64,000 nucleotides of DNA from Antribacter soli (GTDB lineage: Bacteria > Actinomycetota > Actinomycetes > Actinomycetales > Cellulomonadaceae), in NCBI RefSeq assembly GCF_021568775.1, contig NZ_JAKGSG010000020.1:1-64000 (forward strand), in the 5' to 3' direction. Positions 16,997-25,303 of the stretch are shown here, in pieces. Numbering within the stretch: the first letter of the stretch is position 1; each line of letters opens with the position of its first letter. The notes under the pieces were generated by a model that was given only the letters and a program-made list of their open reading frames with translations, was not told where the DNA came from and ran no database searches. The translations under genes and the position numbers were made by a program.

Positions 16997-17896
16997 ATGC
17001 ACGACGTCTCCCGTCTCGCCCAGGTCCGCGCCCGGCTCGACCTCCCGGTCGCGCGGCGCGCAACCGGCCTGCTCGAGGGCCGGCACCGGTCGATCTACAA
17101 GGGCCACGGTCAGGACTTCGACGACCTGCACCTGTACGCCCCCGGTGAGGACGTGGGCGACATCGACTGGAAGTCGTCGGCCCGGGCGGGGATCCCGGTG
17201 GTGCGACGGTTCGTCAGCGAGTCCAACCTCAACCTCGTCCTGGTGGTGGACACGGGCCGGACGATGTCGGCGACCGCCCCCAGCGGCGAGCCGAAGCGCG
17301 AGGTCGCGGCGTTCTGCGCGGCCCTGGTGGCGTACCTTGCCCGAGACCGCGGCGACCGGGTGGCGCTCGTCGCAGGCGACGCCGAGCGCCTGGTCCAGCT
17401 CCCGCCACGGGCCTCGACGAGCGACCTGGAGACTCTCCTGCGCACTGTCGACCGGATGTGGACCGACGACCCGCGCGACCTGCCCGGGAGCGACCTCGCC
17501 CGCCCGCTGGACCGGGCGCTGCACGCCTTCACCCGCCGCTCCCTCATGGTGATCGTGACGGACGAGGCGCGGCCCGCCCCCGAGCACGAGCCGCTGCTGC
17601 GCCGGCTGCGCGTGCGGCACGAGCTGATGGTCCTCGCCGTGGCGGACGTCTCGCCGTTCGCGGCGCCCGGTTCGGGACGGATCGCGGACGTCGACGGTGA
17701 CCTCGTCCTCCCCCCGTTCCTGGCGGGGCGCACCCAGATCGCGCGCGAGGCGCGGCGCGAGGTGGAGCGACGCCGCGCGGAGGTCGCCGAGGTGCTCCGC
17801 CGGCAACAGGTCGAGGGCGCCGTCCTGGACGGCACCGACGACGTCGTGCACCGGTTCGTCGAGCTGCTGGGGAGGCAGAAGCGTGCCCGGCGATGA
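16997..17896 (+). CDS. DUF58 domain protein
   Basis: A 299-residue protein with the DUF58 core: GHGQDFDDLHLYAPGEDVGDIDWKSSA (about residues 36-62), followed by a VWA-like fold beginning LVLVVDTGRTM. Its metal site is degenerate compared with DxSxS. It is soluble. DUF58 proteins are nearly always encoded beside MoxR and are thought to dock it to VWA partners. The 3' end overlaps the next gene by 14 bp, which points to translational coupling. It is part of the MoxR operon. Confidence 0.93.
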   Translation: MHDVSRLAQVRARLDLPVARRATGLLEGRHRSIYKGHGQDFDDLHLYAPGEDVGDIDWKSSARAGIPVVRRFVSESNLNLVLVVDTGRTMSATAPSGEPKREVAAFCAALVAYLARDRGDRVALVAGDAERLVQLPPRASTSDLETLLRTVDRMWTDDPRDLPGSDLARPLDRALHAFTRRSLMVIVTDEARPAPEHEPLLRRLRVRHELMVLAVADVSPFAAPGSGRIADVDGDLVLPPFLAGRTQIAREARREVERRRAEVAEVLRRQQVEGAVLDGTDDVVHRFVELLGRQKRARR

Positions 17897-18389
17897 GCTG
17901 CTGCCCCCGGTGGGGTACTCGGGGTGGTGGACGGTGCTGGGCGTGGCCCTGCTCCTGGTGGCCGTCGCCCTCGTCGTGCTCCCGCTGTGGTTCACCCGCC
18001 GGTCGAAGCAGGAGATGGAGGCGGAGCGCCACGCTCCAGCCCCGTCCGGGCGCCGGGGCCGCACCGATCCCTGGGACGCCCTGCGCAAGGAGTACACGGC
18101 CCGCCTGGACGAGATCGAGCGACGCTACGAGCGCGACGAGCTCGACAGCAGGGCCCTGCACCAGGAGCTCGCGCGCGAGATGCGCCGGTTCGCGGCGACC
18201 CGCCTGGGCAGGCCCGTCGAGACCCTGACGCTGACCCAGATCGCGGAGCTGCAGGACGCCCGCCGCCTCACGGATCTCATCACCCGCTGCTACGCGCCCG
18301 AGTTCGCCGATCCCCACAACCGGGACGCCTTCGGCCTTCGTGCGCGCACCTCGGTGCACCAGGCACGGGAGGCGGTGCGCGAGTGGTGA
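17883..18389 (+). CDS. single-span membrane protein of the MoxR operon
   Basis: A 168-residue protein with one transmembrane helix near the N-terminus (about residues 13-38, LLLVAVALVVLPLWF). A cytoplasmic tail rich in Arg and Glu follows (LDEIERRYERDELDSRALHQEL), likely helical or coiled-coil. No named family is recognised; its position matches the DUF4381/DUF4129-type proteins of other MoxR operons. The GTG start at 17883 has GGGAGG upstream. It overlaps DUF58 at its 5' end and the first VWA gene at its 3' end. Confidence 0.85.
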   Translation: MPGDELLPPVGYSGWWTVLGVALLLVAVALVVLPLWFTRRSKQEMEAERHAPAPSGRRGRTDPWDALRKEYTARLDEIERRYERDELDSRALHQELAREMRRFAATRLGRPVETLTLTQIAELQDARRLTDLITRCYAPEFADPHNRDAFGLRARTSVHQAREAVREW

Positions 18390-19414
18390 CGACGACGGTG
18401 TGGCCGTGGCTGTGGGTGCTCGCCGGCCTGGCGGTCGTCGCCGCGGGGGCGGCGGCGGCCTGGTTCGCGCGCCGCCGTCGGGCAGACAGGACCACCTGGG
18501 TGGCCAACTCCGCCTACCTGGCCCGCGTCCCTGCGTTCCGGAAGTGGCTCCTGAAGTACCGCGTGTGGCGCGCGGCCCTGGCCGTGGGCCTGCTCGCGGC
18601 GACCCTGGCGGCGGGCGCCCTCGCCGCCCGCCCGGCCGACGTCGAGGTCGTCACCGAGCGCCTGGGGACGCGGGACATCGTGCTGTGCCTGGACGTGTCG
18701 GGCTCGATGACGGACTACGACGGCGCCATCCTGGGGATCTTCCAGCGGATGGTCGACAGCTTCCAGGGCGAGCGCATCGCGCTGTCGGTGTTCAACTCCA
18801 CCTCCCGCACGGTCTTCCCGCTGACGGACGACTACACGCTGGTGCAGGCGGAGCTGCAGCGCGGGGCCCACGCCCTGGAGGACTTCGACGAGATCGACCC
18901 CGAGGACCCGGACGACCGCGACGAGGTCCTCGACTACCTGCAGTTCACGGCCGGGACGTGGGCCAACGAGGACGCGGCGAGCCTCATCGGCGACGGCCTG
19001 GCGTCGTGCGCGCTGCTCTTCGACGAGGCGGAGTCGGAGCGGTCGCGCTCGATCGTGCTCGCGACCGACAACTACGTCTCGGGCGAGCCGATCTACACGC
19101 TGCCCGAGGCGGCGACGCTCGTCGCGGACCGCGGCATCACGCTGTACGGGATCTTCGGCGGCGGGCGGGAGTACTGGGGCGGCGTCGAGGAGCAGGAGTA
19201 TCGCGACGTCGTCCAGGCCGGCGACGGCCTGTACTTCCGTACGGACGACCCGGCGCTGGTGAACGGCATGGTGGACGACGTCGTGGCGCAGCAGGCCGTC
19301 GCGCTCGACGCGTCGCCCGAGGTGATCGTCACGGACCGGCCCGCGGGCTGGTTCCTCGTCGCGGCGCTCGGCGTGGCGGTCCTCGTCCTCGCGGCCTGGC
19401 GGGTGCGCTCATGA
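18386..19414 (+). CDS. VWA-domain membrane protein 1
   Basis: A 342-residue protein with two N-terminal membrane helices (about residues 6-28 and 60-80), a von Willebrand factor A domain and a C-terminal membrane helix. The metal-ion site is DVSGSM (near residue 105), so DxSxS is intact. This BatA-like layout places the VWA domain outside the membrane or between helices. The start is the second of two GTG codons and overlaps the previous stop in a GTGA; GGGAGG lies upstream. It overlaps the second VWA gene by ATGA. Likely client of the MoxR ATPase. Confidence 0.92.
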   Translation: MTTTVWPWLWVLAGLAVVAAGAAAAWFARRRRADRTTWVANSAYLARVPAFRKWLLKYRVWRAALAVGLLAATLAAGALAARPADVEVVTERLGTRDIVLCLDVSGSMTDYDGAILGIFQRMVDSFQGERIALSVFNSTSRTVFPLTDDYTLVQAELQRGAHALEDFDEIDPEDPDDRDEVLDYLQFTAGTWANEDAASLIGDGLASCALLFDEAESERSRSIVLATDNYVSGEPIYTLPEAATLVADRGITLYGIFGGGREYWGGVEEQEYRDVVQAGDGLYFRTDDPALVNGMVDDVVAQQAVALDASPEVIVTDRPAGWFLVAALGVAVLVLAAWRVRS

Positions 19415-20418
19415 CCTTCCAGCCCCTCGCCCCCTGGTACGTGCTCGTCGCGGTCGCGGCGCTGGTCGCCCTGAGCGGCGTGCTCGCTGCCCGGGCCGGC
19501 GATGCCGCCGGCCGCTGGGGCTGGGTCCGGCGGCTGGCGCTGTGCGCCGTCCTGCTGGCCGCCGGCCTGGGTCCGTCCGTCCCCGAGACGACGACGGACC
19601 GCTCCGTGACCGTGGTGGACGTGTTCTTCGTGGTGGACCGCACGGGCTCGATGGCCGCAGAGGACTACGGGGCCGGGCGCGACCAGGAGCGGCTCGACGG
19701 CGTCCGGCACGACGTCCAGGCGCTCACCGAGGCGGTCCCGGGCGCGCGCTACTCGGTCATCACGTTCGACTCGCAGGCCGCCCGCCAGCTCCCGCTCACC
19801 GCGGACGCACGCGCGATCGGCGCGTGGGCGCAGACGTTCCGCCGCGAGATCTCGCTGTACTCGCAGGGCTCCCTCACCGACCGGCCGCTCGCGGAGCTGA
19901 CGGCCGCCCTCGAGGGCTCGGCCGAGCAGCACCCGGCCAGCCTGCGGCTCGTCTTCTTCCTGTCCGACGGCGAGCAGACCGCATCCGGCACGCCCCGCTC
20001 GTTCGCGGCACTCGAGCCGCTGGTCGACGGCGGGGCTGTGCTCGGGTACGGCACGCCCGAGGGTGGGCAGATGAAGGAGTACGACCCGGACGTGCCGCCC
20101 GAGGAGGCCGCGTACCTGGAGGACCCGGAGACGGGCGAGCCCGGGCTGTCGCGCATCGACGAGGGCGTCCTGCGGGGGCTCGCGGAGCAGCTCGGGGTGC
20201 CGTACGAGTACCGCGCCGAACCGTCCGACCTGACCCACCTGGTCGCGGACCTCGACCCCGATCAGGTCGCCGCCGACGGGCGCCGCACCGTCACCACCTA
20301 CCGGCCGGTCGTGTGGCCCCTCGCGCTCGTCCTCGCGGCGCTGCTCGCGTGGGAGGCGTGGGCGTTCGTGGTCGTCGAGGCGCGCGAGCGCGGGTCAGGG
20401 AGGAGGGCGAGGCCATGA
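19411..20418 (+). CDS. VWA-domain membrane protein 2
   Basis: A 335-residue paralogue of the preceding protein: two N-terminal membrane helices, a VWA domain with DRTGSM as its metal site (a Thr replaces the middle Ser position), and a C-terminal helix (ALVLAALLAWEAWAFVVV). The start ATG overlaps the previous stop (ATGA), and its own stop overlaps the next start the same way. Paired VWA genes of this kind resemble BatA/BatB of Bacteroides aerotolerance operons; the actinobacterial function is not settled. Confidence 0.92.
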   Translation: MTFQPLAPWYVLVAVAALVALSGVLAARAGDAAGRWGWVRRLALCAVLLAAGLGPSVPETTTDRSVTVVDVFFVVDRTGSMAAEDYGAGRDQERLDGVRHDVQALTEAVPGARYSVITFDSQAARQLPLTADARAIGAWAQTFRREISLYSQGSLTDRPLAELTAALEGSAEQHPASLRLVFFLSDGEQTASGTPRSFAALEPLVDGGAVLGYGTPEGGQMKEYDPDVPPEEAAYLEDPETGEPGLSRIDEGVLRGLAEQLGVPYEYRAEPSDLTHLVADLDPDQVAADGRRTVTTYRPVVWPLALVLAALLAWEAWAFVVVEARERGSGRRARP

Positions 20419-21314
20419 CGAAGAGGAGGCAGACGCGGACGCTGCTGCTGGTCGTGGCGGTGCCGCTGGCCGTGACCGCGCTGGTGTTCGGCGTTCGGCT
20501 GACGACGCTCGCCCCGATCACCGCCGGGGCGCGCGAGGACTACGACGCCGGCCGGTTCGAGGCCGCCGCCGAGAAGTACGAAGGGCTGGAGAACGTCAAC
20601 GTCGTCCAGCCGTGGAAGGCCCACTTCGACGCGGGGACCGCGCGGGCCGCGGACGTCGCCGCGGGCGGCTCCTCGTCCCCCTACGACGCGGTCGACACGC
20701 TGCACGAGGCGTACCGCCTGGCCGAGGGCGAGACGCCCGAGGTGCGGTGCCTGATCCAGACGAACCTGGCCCTCGCCTACGAGCTCATGGGCGACGACGA
20801 GAGCGCCCGCGCCGCCGAGCACGCCGCCGAGCTCGCTGCGCTCGAGGAGGCGCTGGCCGCGCGCGAGGCCGGCGAGCCGTACGACGAGGAGGCCATCGAC
20901 CCGTACGGCGACTCCGGGGACGAGCTCGACCCCGACGAGCTCCGGGACGAGGTGCAGACCTGGTACGAGTACGCGGAGGGGTCGTACCGGCATGCCGAGA
21001 ACGTCCAAGCCTGGCCGGACTGCGGGCAGGCCGACCGGTCCTCGTCCGAGGAGCAGAGTGCCGAGGAGGCGGAGCAGCGCGTCGCCGGGAAGGCGGACGC
21101 GGCGGAGCAGTCGCAGCCCGACCACGAGGAGCCGGCCCCCAGCCCCGAGCCGACAGCGCCGGACCAGGCGGAGGCCGAGCGTCAGCAGCAGCTCGAGGAG
21201 TCCAACCAGCAGGCCGCCGAGACGGCCGACCAGGAGCAGCAGGAAGACCGCGACACCTGGGGCTCCGGCGACGAGGGAGACGACGGCGGGGGCGGCCCGA
21301 CCAAGAACTGGTGA
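20415..21314 (+). CDS. TPR-like membrane-anchored protein of the MoxR operon
   Basis: A 299-residue protein with an N-terminal membrane anchor (about residues 9-30). A helical repeat region of the TPR type follows (DYDAGRFEAAAEKYEGL, then TNLALAYELMGDDESA). The last 90 residues are acidic and Gln/Glu/Ala-rich, ending in a Gly run, and are probably disordered. It corresponds in position to BatC/BatE-like proteins. Its ATG overlaps the stop of VWA protein 2. The gene ends 15 bp from the convergent dehydrogenase E2 gene. Confidence 0.87.
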   Translation: MTKRRQTRTLLLVVAVPLAVTALVFGVRLTTLAPITAGAREDYDAGRFEAAAEKYEGLENVNVVQPWKAHFDAGTARAADVAAGGSSSPYDAVDTLHEAYRLAEGETPEVRCLIQTNLALAYELMGDDESARAAEHAAELAALEEALAAREAGEPYDEEAIDPYGDSGDELDPDELRDEVQTWYEYAEGSYRHAENVQAWPDCGQADRSSSEEQSAEEAEQRVAGKADAAEQSQPDHEEPAPSPEPTAPDQAEAERQQQLEESNQQAAETADQEQQEDRDTWGSGDEGDDGGGGPTKNW

Positions 21315-21329
21315 GGCCGCCCCCGGGCG

Positions 21330-22748
21330 TCAGCCCCAGACCAGGCCGCGGGCCGGGTCCTCCAGGACACGCGCGACGTCCGACAGGAATCGCGCGCCCA
21401 GCTCGCCGTCGACGAGCCGGTGATCGAAGCTCAGCGCCAGCTGCGTGACCCAGCGCGGCTTGATCTTGTCCTTGTGCACCCATGGCTGCCGGCGGATCGC
21501 GCCGAAGGCCAGGATGCCCGCCTCTCCTGGGTTCAGGATCGGCGTACCGGTGTCGATGCCGAAGACGCCCACGTTGGTGATCGTGAACGTGCCGTCGGAC
21601 ATGTCTCCCGGAGTCGTGCGGCCTGCCCGCGCGGTGGCGGTCAGGTCGGCGATGGCGCGGGCCAGCCCGAGCATGTCGAGCGTGTTCGCGTCCTTGATGT
21701 TCGGCACCACGAGCCCGCGCGGCGTCGCGGCCGCGATCCCCAGGTTCACGTAGTGCTTGTAGACGATCTCCTGCGCGGCGTCGTCCCAGCTCGCATTGAT
21801 CTGGGGGTGACGCCGGACCGCCAGCAGCACCGCCTTCGCGGCGACGAGCAGCGGGGTGACGCGCACGTCCGCGAAGTCGCGGTCCGCCTTGAGGTTCTCG
21901 ACGAGCTTCATCGTGCGGGTCACGTCGACCGTCACGAACTCGGTGACGTGCGGAGCGGTGAACGCGCTCGCGACCATCGCCTCGGCGGTCCGCTTGCGCA
22001 CCGACTTCACGGGGACGCGCGTCTGCCGGCCGCCCTGGCTCACCGCACCGGACGCCAGCCACGGCTCGTCCGGGTACGTCGCGAGCTGCTGGGGCTCGGT
22101 CGCCGCGGAGGCGGCGAGCACGTCCTCGCGCGTCACGATCCCGCCGGGACCGCTCGCGGGGACGCCGGCCAGGTCGACCCCGAGATCCTTCGCGAGCTTG
22201 CGCACGGGTGGCTTGGCGAGCACACGATGCGCCGTGGACGCCGGAGCGGCGGGCACGCTCGCCAGGGCAGTGGCGGGCGGGGCGGCCACGGGAGCCGGAG
22301 CAGCCGCGACCGGAGCAGCGGTCGCCGTCGGCCCGGCGGGAGCGGCGGTGAACCGCCGCCGCCGGCCTGTCGACCCGGCCTCCGCGGTGCCGTACCCGAC
22401 GAGCACGGAACCGGACGTCTCCGCTGCCGGCGCAGGCGCGGCGGGGCCGGTCTCGACCGGCGCGGCCGCGACCGGGGCGGCCGCGGGTCCGCCGTCGGAC
22501 GCCGGAGCGCCCGTGGCGATCTCGATGATCGGGGTGCCCACGTCCACCGTGGCGCCCTGCCCCACGAGGACCGCCGAGACGATGCCCGCCCACGGCGAGG
22601 GCAGCTCGACGAGGGACTTCGCCGTCTCGATCTCGACGATCGTCTGGTTGACCGCGACCGGGTCGCCGACGCCGACGCGCCACTCGACGATCTCAGCCTC
22701 GGTGAGCCCCTCCCCGACGTCGGGCAGGAGGAAGCGCTGGTTCGACAT
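21330..22748 (-). CDS. 2-oxoacid dehydrogenase E2, dihydrolipoamide acyltransferase
   Basis: A 472-residue E2 subunit that moves the acyl group to CoA. It has a lipoyl domain with the modified lysine in IETAKSLVE (about residue 43) and a long Ala/Pro linker. A peripheral subunit-binding domain follows (VLAKPPVRKLAKDLGVDL), then the catalytic domain ending in DHRLVDGELGARF. The ATG at 22748 has GAGAGG upstream. It is third in an E1alpha-E1beta-E2 operon, 10 bp after E1beta. The complex may be branched-chain 2-oxoacid or pyruvate dehydrogenase; sequence by eye does not decide. No E3 gene lies in the window. Confidence 0.94.
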   Translation of the reverse strand: MSNQRFLLPDVGEGLTEAEIVEWRVGVGDPVAVNQTIVEIETAKSLVELPSPWAGIVSAVLVGQGATVDVGTPIIEIATGAPASDGGPAAAPVAAAPVETGPAAPAPAAETSGSVLVGYGTAEAGSTGRRRRFTAAPAGPTATAAPVAAAPAPVAAPPATALASVPAAPASTAHRVLAKPPVRKLAKDLGVDLAGVPASGPGGIVTREDVLAASAATEPQQLATYPDEPWLASGAVSQGGRQTRVPVKSVRKRTAEAMVASAFTAPHVTEFVTVDVTRTMKLVENLKADRDFADVRVTPLLVAAKAVLLAVRRHPQINASWDDAAQEIVYKHYVNLGIAAATPRGLVVPNIKDANTLDMLGLARAIADLTATARAGRTTPGDMSDGTFTITNVGVFGIDTGTPILNPGEAGILAFGAIRRQPWVHKDKIKPRWVTQLALSFDHRLVDGELGARFLSDVARVLEDPARGLVWG

Positions 22749-22758
22749 CAACAGCCTC

Positions 22759-23784
22759 TCAGTGCGCGAAGGCGCGGTCGACGGCGTCGAGCACGCGGTC
22801 CACGCTCGGCAGGTAGTCGTGCTCGAGCTTGGCCACCGGGTACGGGATGTGGAACCCGCCCACGCGCAGCACGGGGGCCTCGAGCGAGTAGAAGCACTCC
22901 TCGGTGACGCGCGCCGCGATCTCCGCACCGGCGCCGAAGTACATGGGCGCCTCGTGGATGACGACGCAGCGACCGGTCTTGCGGACGCTGTCCACGATGG
23001 TCGCGGTGTCGATCGGCGAGATGGCCCGCAGGTCGACCACCTCGGCGGAGCGGCCCTCGACCTCGAGCGCCTCCGCGCTCTTCAGGGCCGTGGCCACGGT
23101 GGGCCCGTAGGCGACCAGGGTGACGTCGGTGCCGGCTCGGACCACCTTGGCGGCGTTGAGCGTCGCCGAGCCCACGGGCGCGTCGAGGTCCACCTCACCC
23201 TTGGACCAGTACCGGCCCTTGGGCTCGAAGAAGATCACGGGGTCCGGGGAGGTGATGGCCTCCTGGATCATCGTGTACGCGTCCTGCGGCGTGGCCGGCG
23301 TGACGATGCGCAGGCCGGGCGTGTGCGCGAACAGCGCCTCCGGGCTCTCGCTGTGGTGCTCCACCGCGCCGATGCCGCCGCCGTAGGGGATGCGCACCAC
23401 GACAGGCGCGCCCACCGCGCCGCGCGAGCGGTAGCGCAGCTTGGCGAGCTGGGTGGTGATCTGGTTGAAGGCGGGGAACACGAAGCCGTCGAACTGGATC
23501 TCGCAGACGGGCCGGTAGCCGCGCAGCGCCAGACCGATGGCGGTCCCGAGGATTCCCGACTCGGCGAGCGGTGTGTCGACGACACGGTCCTCGCCGAACT
23601 CCTCCTGGAGGCCGTCGGTCACGCGGAAGACGCCGCCCAGCGGACCGATGTCCTCGCCCATGAGCAGGACCTTCGGGTCGTTCGCGAGGGCGCGGCGCAA
23701 GCCCTCGTTGATCGCCTTCGCGAGCGTCAGCGTGCGCGTGCCGGAAGGCATGGTGGTCTCCCGGCGCTCGGCGGTGGTGGTCAT
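22759..23784 (-). CDS. 2-oxoacid dehydrogenase E1 component, beta subunit
   Basis: A 341-residue transketolase-like beta subunit of the thiamine-dependent E1. Typical segments are GEDIGPLGGVFRVTDGL, ESGILGTAIGLALRG and EIQFDGFVFPAFNQI near the active site, and a C-terminal transketolase domain (GRCVVIHEAPMYFGAGAEI). It pairs with the alpha subunit to decarboxylate the 2-oxoacid. The ATG at 23784 has GGGAGGGA upstream and overlaps the alpha-subunit stop (ATGA), so the two are made in step. Confidence 0.95.
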   Translation of the reverse strand: MTTTAERRETTMPSGTRTLTLAKAINEGLRRALANDPKVLLMGEDIGPLGGVFRVTDGLQEEFGEDRVVDTPLAESGILGTAIGLALRGYRPVCEIQFDGFVFPAFNQITTQLAKLRYRSRGAVGAPVVVRIPYGGGIGAVEHHSESPEALFAHTPGLRIVTPATPQDAYTMIQEAITSPDPVIFFEPKGRYWSKGEVDLDAPVGSATLNAAKVVRAGTDVTLVAYGPTVATALKSAEALEVEGRSAEVVDLRAISPIDTATIVDSVRKTGRCVVIHEAPMYFGAGAEIAARVTEECFYSLEAPVLRVGGFHIPYPVAKLEHDYLPSVDRVLDAVDRAFAH

Positions 23785-24956
23785 CGGGTCCCTCCCTGGG
23801 GGTGCGCGGGGGTGTGTGCGCTGACCGGGCCTGCGGGCGGCTCGCCCGCCTCGAAGGACTCGAACCAGGCCCGGTCCTCGGCGACGATGCTGTGCGGGGT
23901 GGCATAGACGTCGTCGAAGATCGTGGTCGCGGAACCGGGGTGCAGCTTGCGGGTCTCGGTGCGGACCCGCTCGGCGAGCACCTCGGCGTCGGCCGCGAGG
24001 TCCGTGAGGAACGCCTCGTCGAGGGCGCCCTCGGCACGGAGCAGGGCCTCCAGGCGGGCGATCGGGTCGCGGCCCGCCCAGAGCTCCTCCTGCTCGGAGG
24101 TGCGGTACCGCGTGGGGTCGTCCGACGTGGTGTGCGCGCCCATGCGGTAGGTGTAGGCCTCGATGAAGGTGGGGCCGTCGCCGCGGCGGGCGCGCTGGAG
24201 CGCCTCGGTGGTGGCCGCGTACACGGCCAGCACGTCGTTGCCGTCCACGCGCACGCCCGGGACGCCGAAGCCCTCGCCGCGCCGGTAGAGCGGCACCTTC
24301 GTCTGCTTGCTCGTGGGCACGGAGATGGCCCACTGGTTGTTCTGACAGAAGAACACCACGGGCGAGTTGTTGACCGAGGCGAACACGAGGGCCTCGCTGA
24401 CGTCGCCCTGCGAGGTGGCGCCGTCGCCGAAGTAGGTGACGACCGCGGCGTCCACGGCGTCGTCCCCCGTGCCCACCACGCCGTCGCGCTGCATGCCCAT
24501 CGCGTAGCCCACCGCGTGCAGGGCCTGCGCGCCGATCACGACCGTGTACATCTGCACGTTGTGCTCGTTCGGGTCCCAGCCGCCGTGGTCGGAGCCGCGG
24601 TAGAAGCGGAGCCGGTCCACAGGGTCCACGCCGCGCACCTGCAGCACGCCGTGCTCGCGGTAGGACGGGAAGACGTAGTCCTGCGGGCGCAGCGCGTGGG
24701 CACTGCCCACCTGCGCCGCCTCCTGGCCGCGGGCCGGCGCGTACAGCGCGAGCTCGCCCTGGCGCTGGAGGGCCGTGGCCTCCTCGTCGAACCGCCGCGT
24801 GAGCACCATGTCGTGGTACATAGCTCGCAGACGGTCCGGGGTGAGGTCCGCCGCGAGGTCGCGGTACTGCTTCGTGCCGCGCGTGGTGACGCGCGTGCCG
24901 TCGGGAGTCAGGAGTTGCAGGAGGGGCACGTCGCCCCCGTCGGTTTCGTGCTTCAC
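23781..24956 (-). CDS. 2-oxoacid dehydrogenase E1 component, alpha subunit
   Basis: A 391-residue thiamine diphosphate-binding subunit. The TPP motif runs from GDGATSQGDVSEAL to NNQWAIS. The YREHG and GSDHGGWDPNEHN segments are family features. I chose the GTG at 24956, which has GGAGAG directly upstream and starts close to the conserved LLQLLTPDGTRV. An ATG at 25025 would add 23 residues without a good ribosome site. First gene of the complex operon; a nested palindrome 89-138 bp upstream is its probable operator. Confidence 0.93.
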   Translation of the reverse strand: MKHETDGGDVPLLQLLTPDGTRVTTRGTKQYRDLAADLTPDRLRAMYHDMVLTRRFDEEATALQRQGELALYAPARGQEAAQVGSAHALRPQDYVFPSYREHGVLQVRGVDPVDRLRFYRGSDHGGWDPNEHNVQMYTVVIGAQALHAVGYAMGMQRDGVVGTGDDAVDAAVVTYFGDGATSQGDVSEALVFASVNNSPVVFFCQNNQWAISVPTSKQTKVPLYRRGEGFGVPGVRVDGNDVLAVYAATTEALQRARRGDGPTFIEAYTYRMGAHTTSDDPTRYRTSEQEELWAGRDPIARLEALLRAEGALDEAFLTDLAADAEVLAERVRTETRKLHPGSATTIFDDVYATPHSIVAEDRAWFESFEAGEPPAGPVSAHTPAHPQGGTR

Positions 24957-25044
24957 ACACTCTCCGTTCGCCGCGGTGCCGACCTCTTGGACCGGACCGG
25001 AACTGCTCTTACCAGCACCGTCCATCCGTTACCGGCCGGGCCGC

Positions 25045-25094
25045 AACCTACGCCTTCGTAGCCTACGCAAGCGTAGGCTACGGCCCCGTAGGTT
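25045..25094. promoter_or_regulatory. nested CCTACG palindrome upstream of dehydrogenase operon
   Basis: An inner perfect 12-bp inverted repeat (25057-25068 and 25071-25082, two-base centre AA) sits inside an outer 8-bp one (AACCTACG at 25045-25052, CGTAGGTT at 25087-25094), with 4-bp spacers on both sides. Four CCTACG/CGTAGG half-sites result. This looks like two overlapping operators for a dimeric repressor of the TetR or a similar type. It lies 89 bp upstream of the E1alpha start. Confidence 0.65.
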
Positions 25095-25232
25095 ACGCAG
25101 TCGACGTGTCGGCCAATGTCTTGGTCGGCGGTTTGGAGGAAACCTCAATCCGGGGCCGGCGGAGCAGGTGCTTCGCAGTACCGGAGGGGCCGATTCCTCG
25201 GATCTTCTGGGCGCTGCGCGGCCTCCCGGGTC

Positions 25233-25277
25233 TTGCTTGTGAGACTACTGCCGCTTACATTGGCTCAATCATCTGAT
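25233..25277 (+). promoter_or_regulatory. candidate promoter and operator of the fuconate dehydratase gene
   Basis: TTGCTT at 25233-25238 and TACATT at 25256-25261 are separated by 17 bp, the ideal spacing of a housekeeping promoter. Just downstream, at 25268-25277, ATCA-TC-TGAT is a small palindrome where a repressor could block initiation. The start codon follows at 25304. Confidence 0.45.
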
Positions 25278-25303
25278 GTTTGCCCTTCTGGTGCGAGGTC
25301 CCC

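Noticed and set aside
25105-25160. Copy of the 7.1-kb palindrome suggested by shared TGGTCGGCGGT
   Set aside because: Only about eleven bases match and the second arm is missing.
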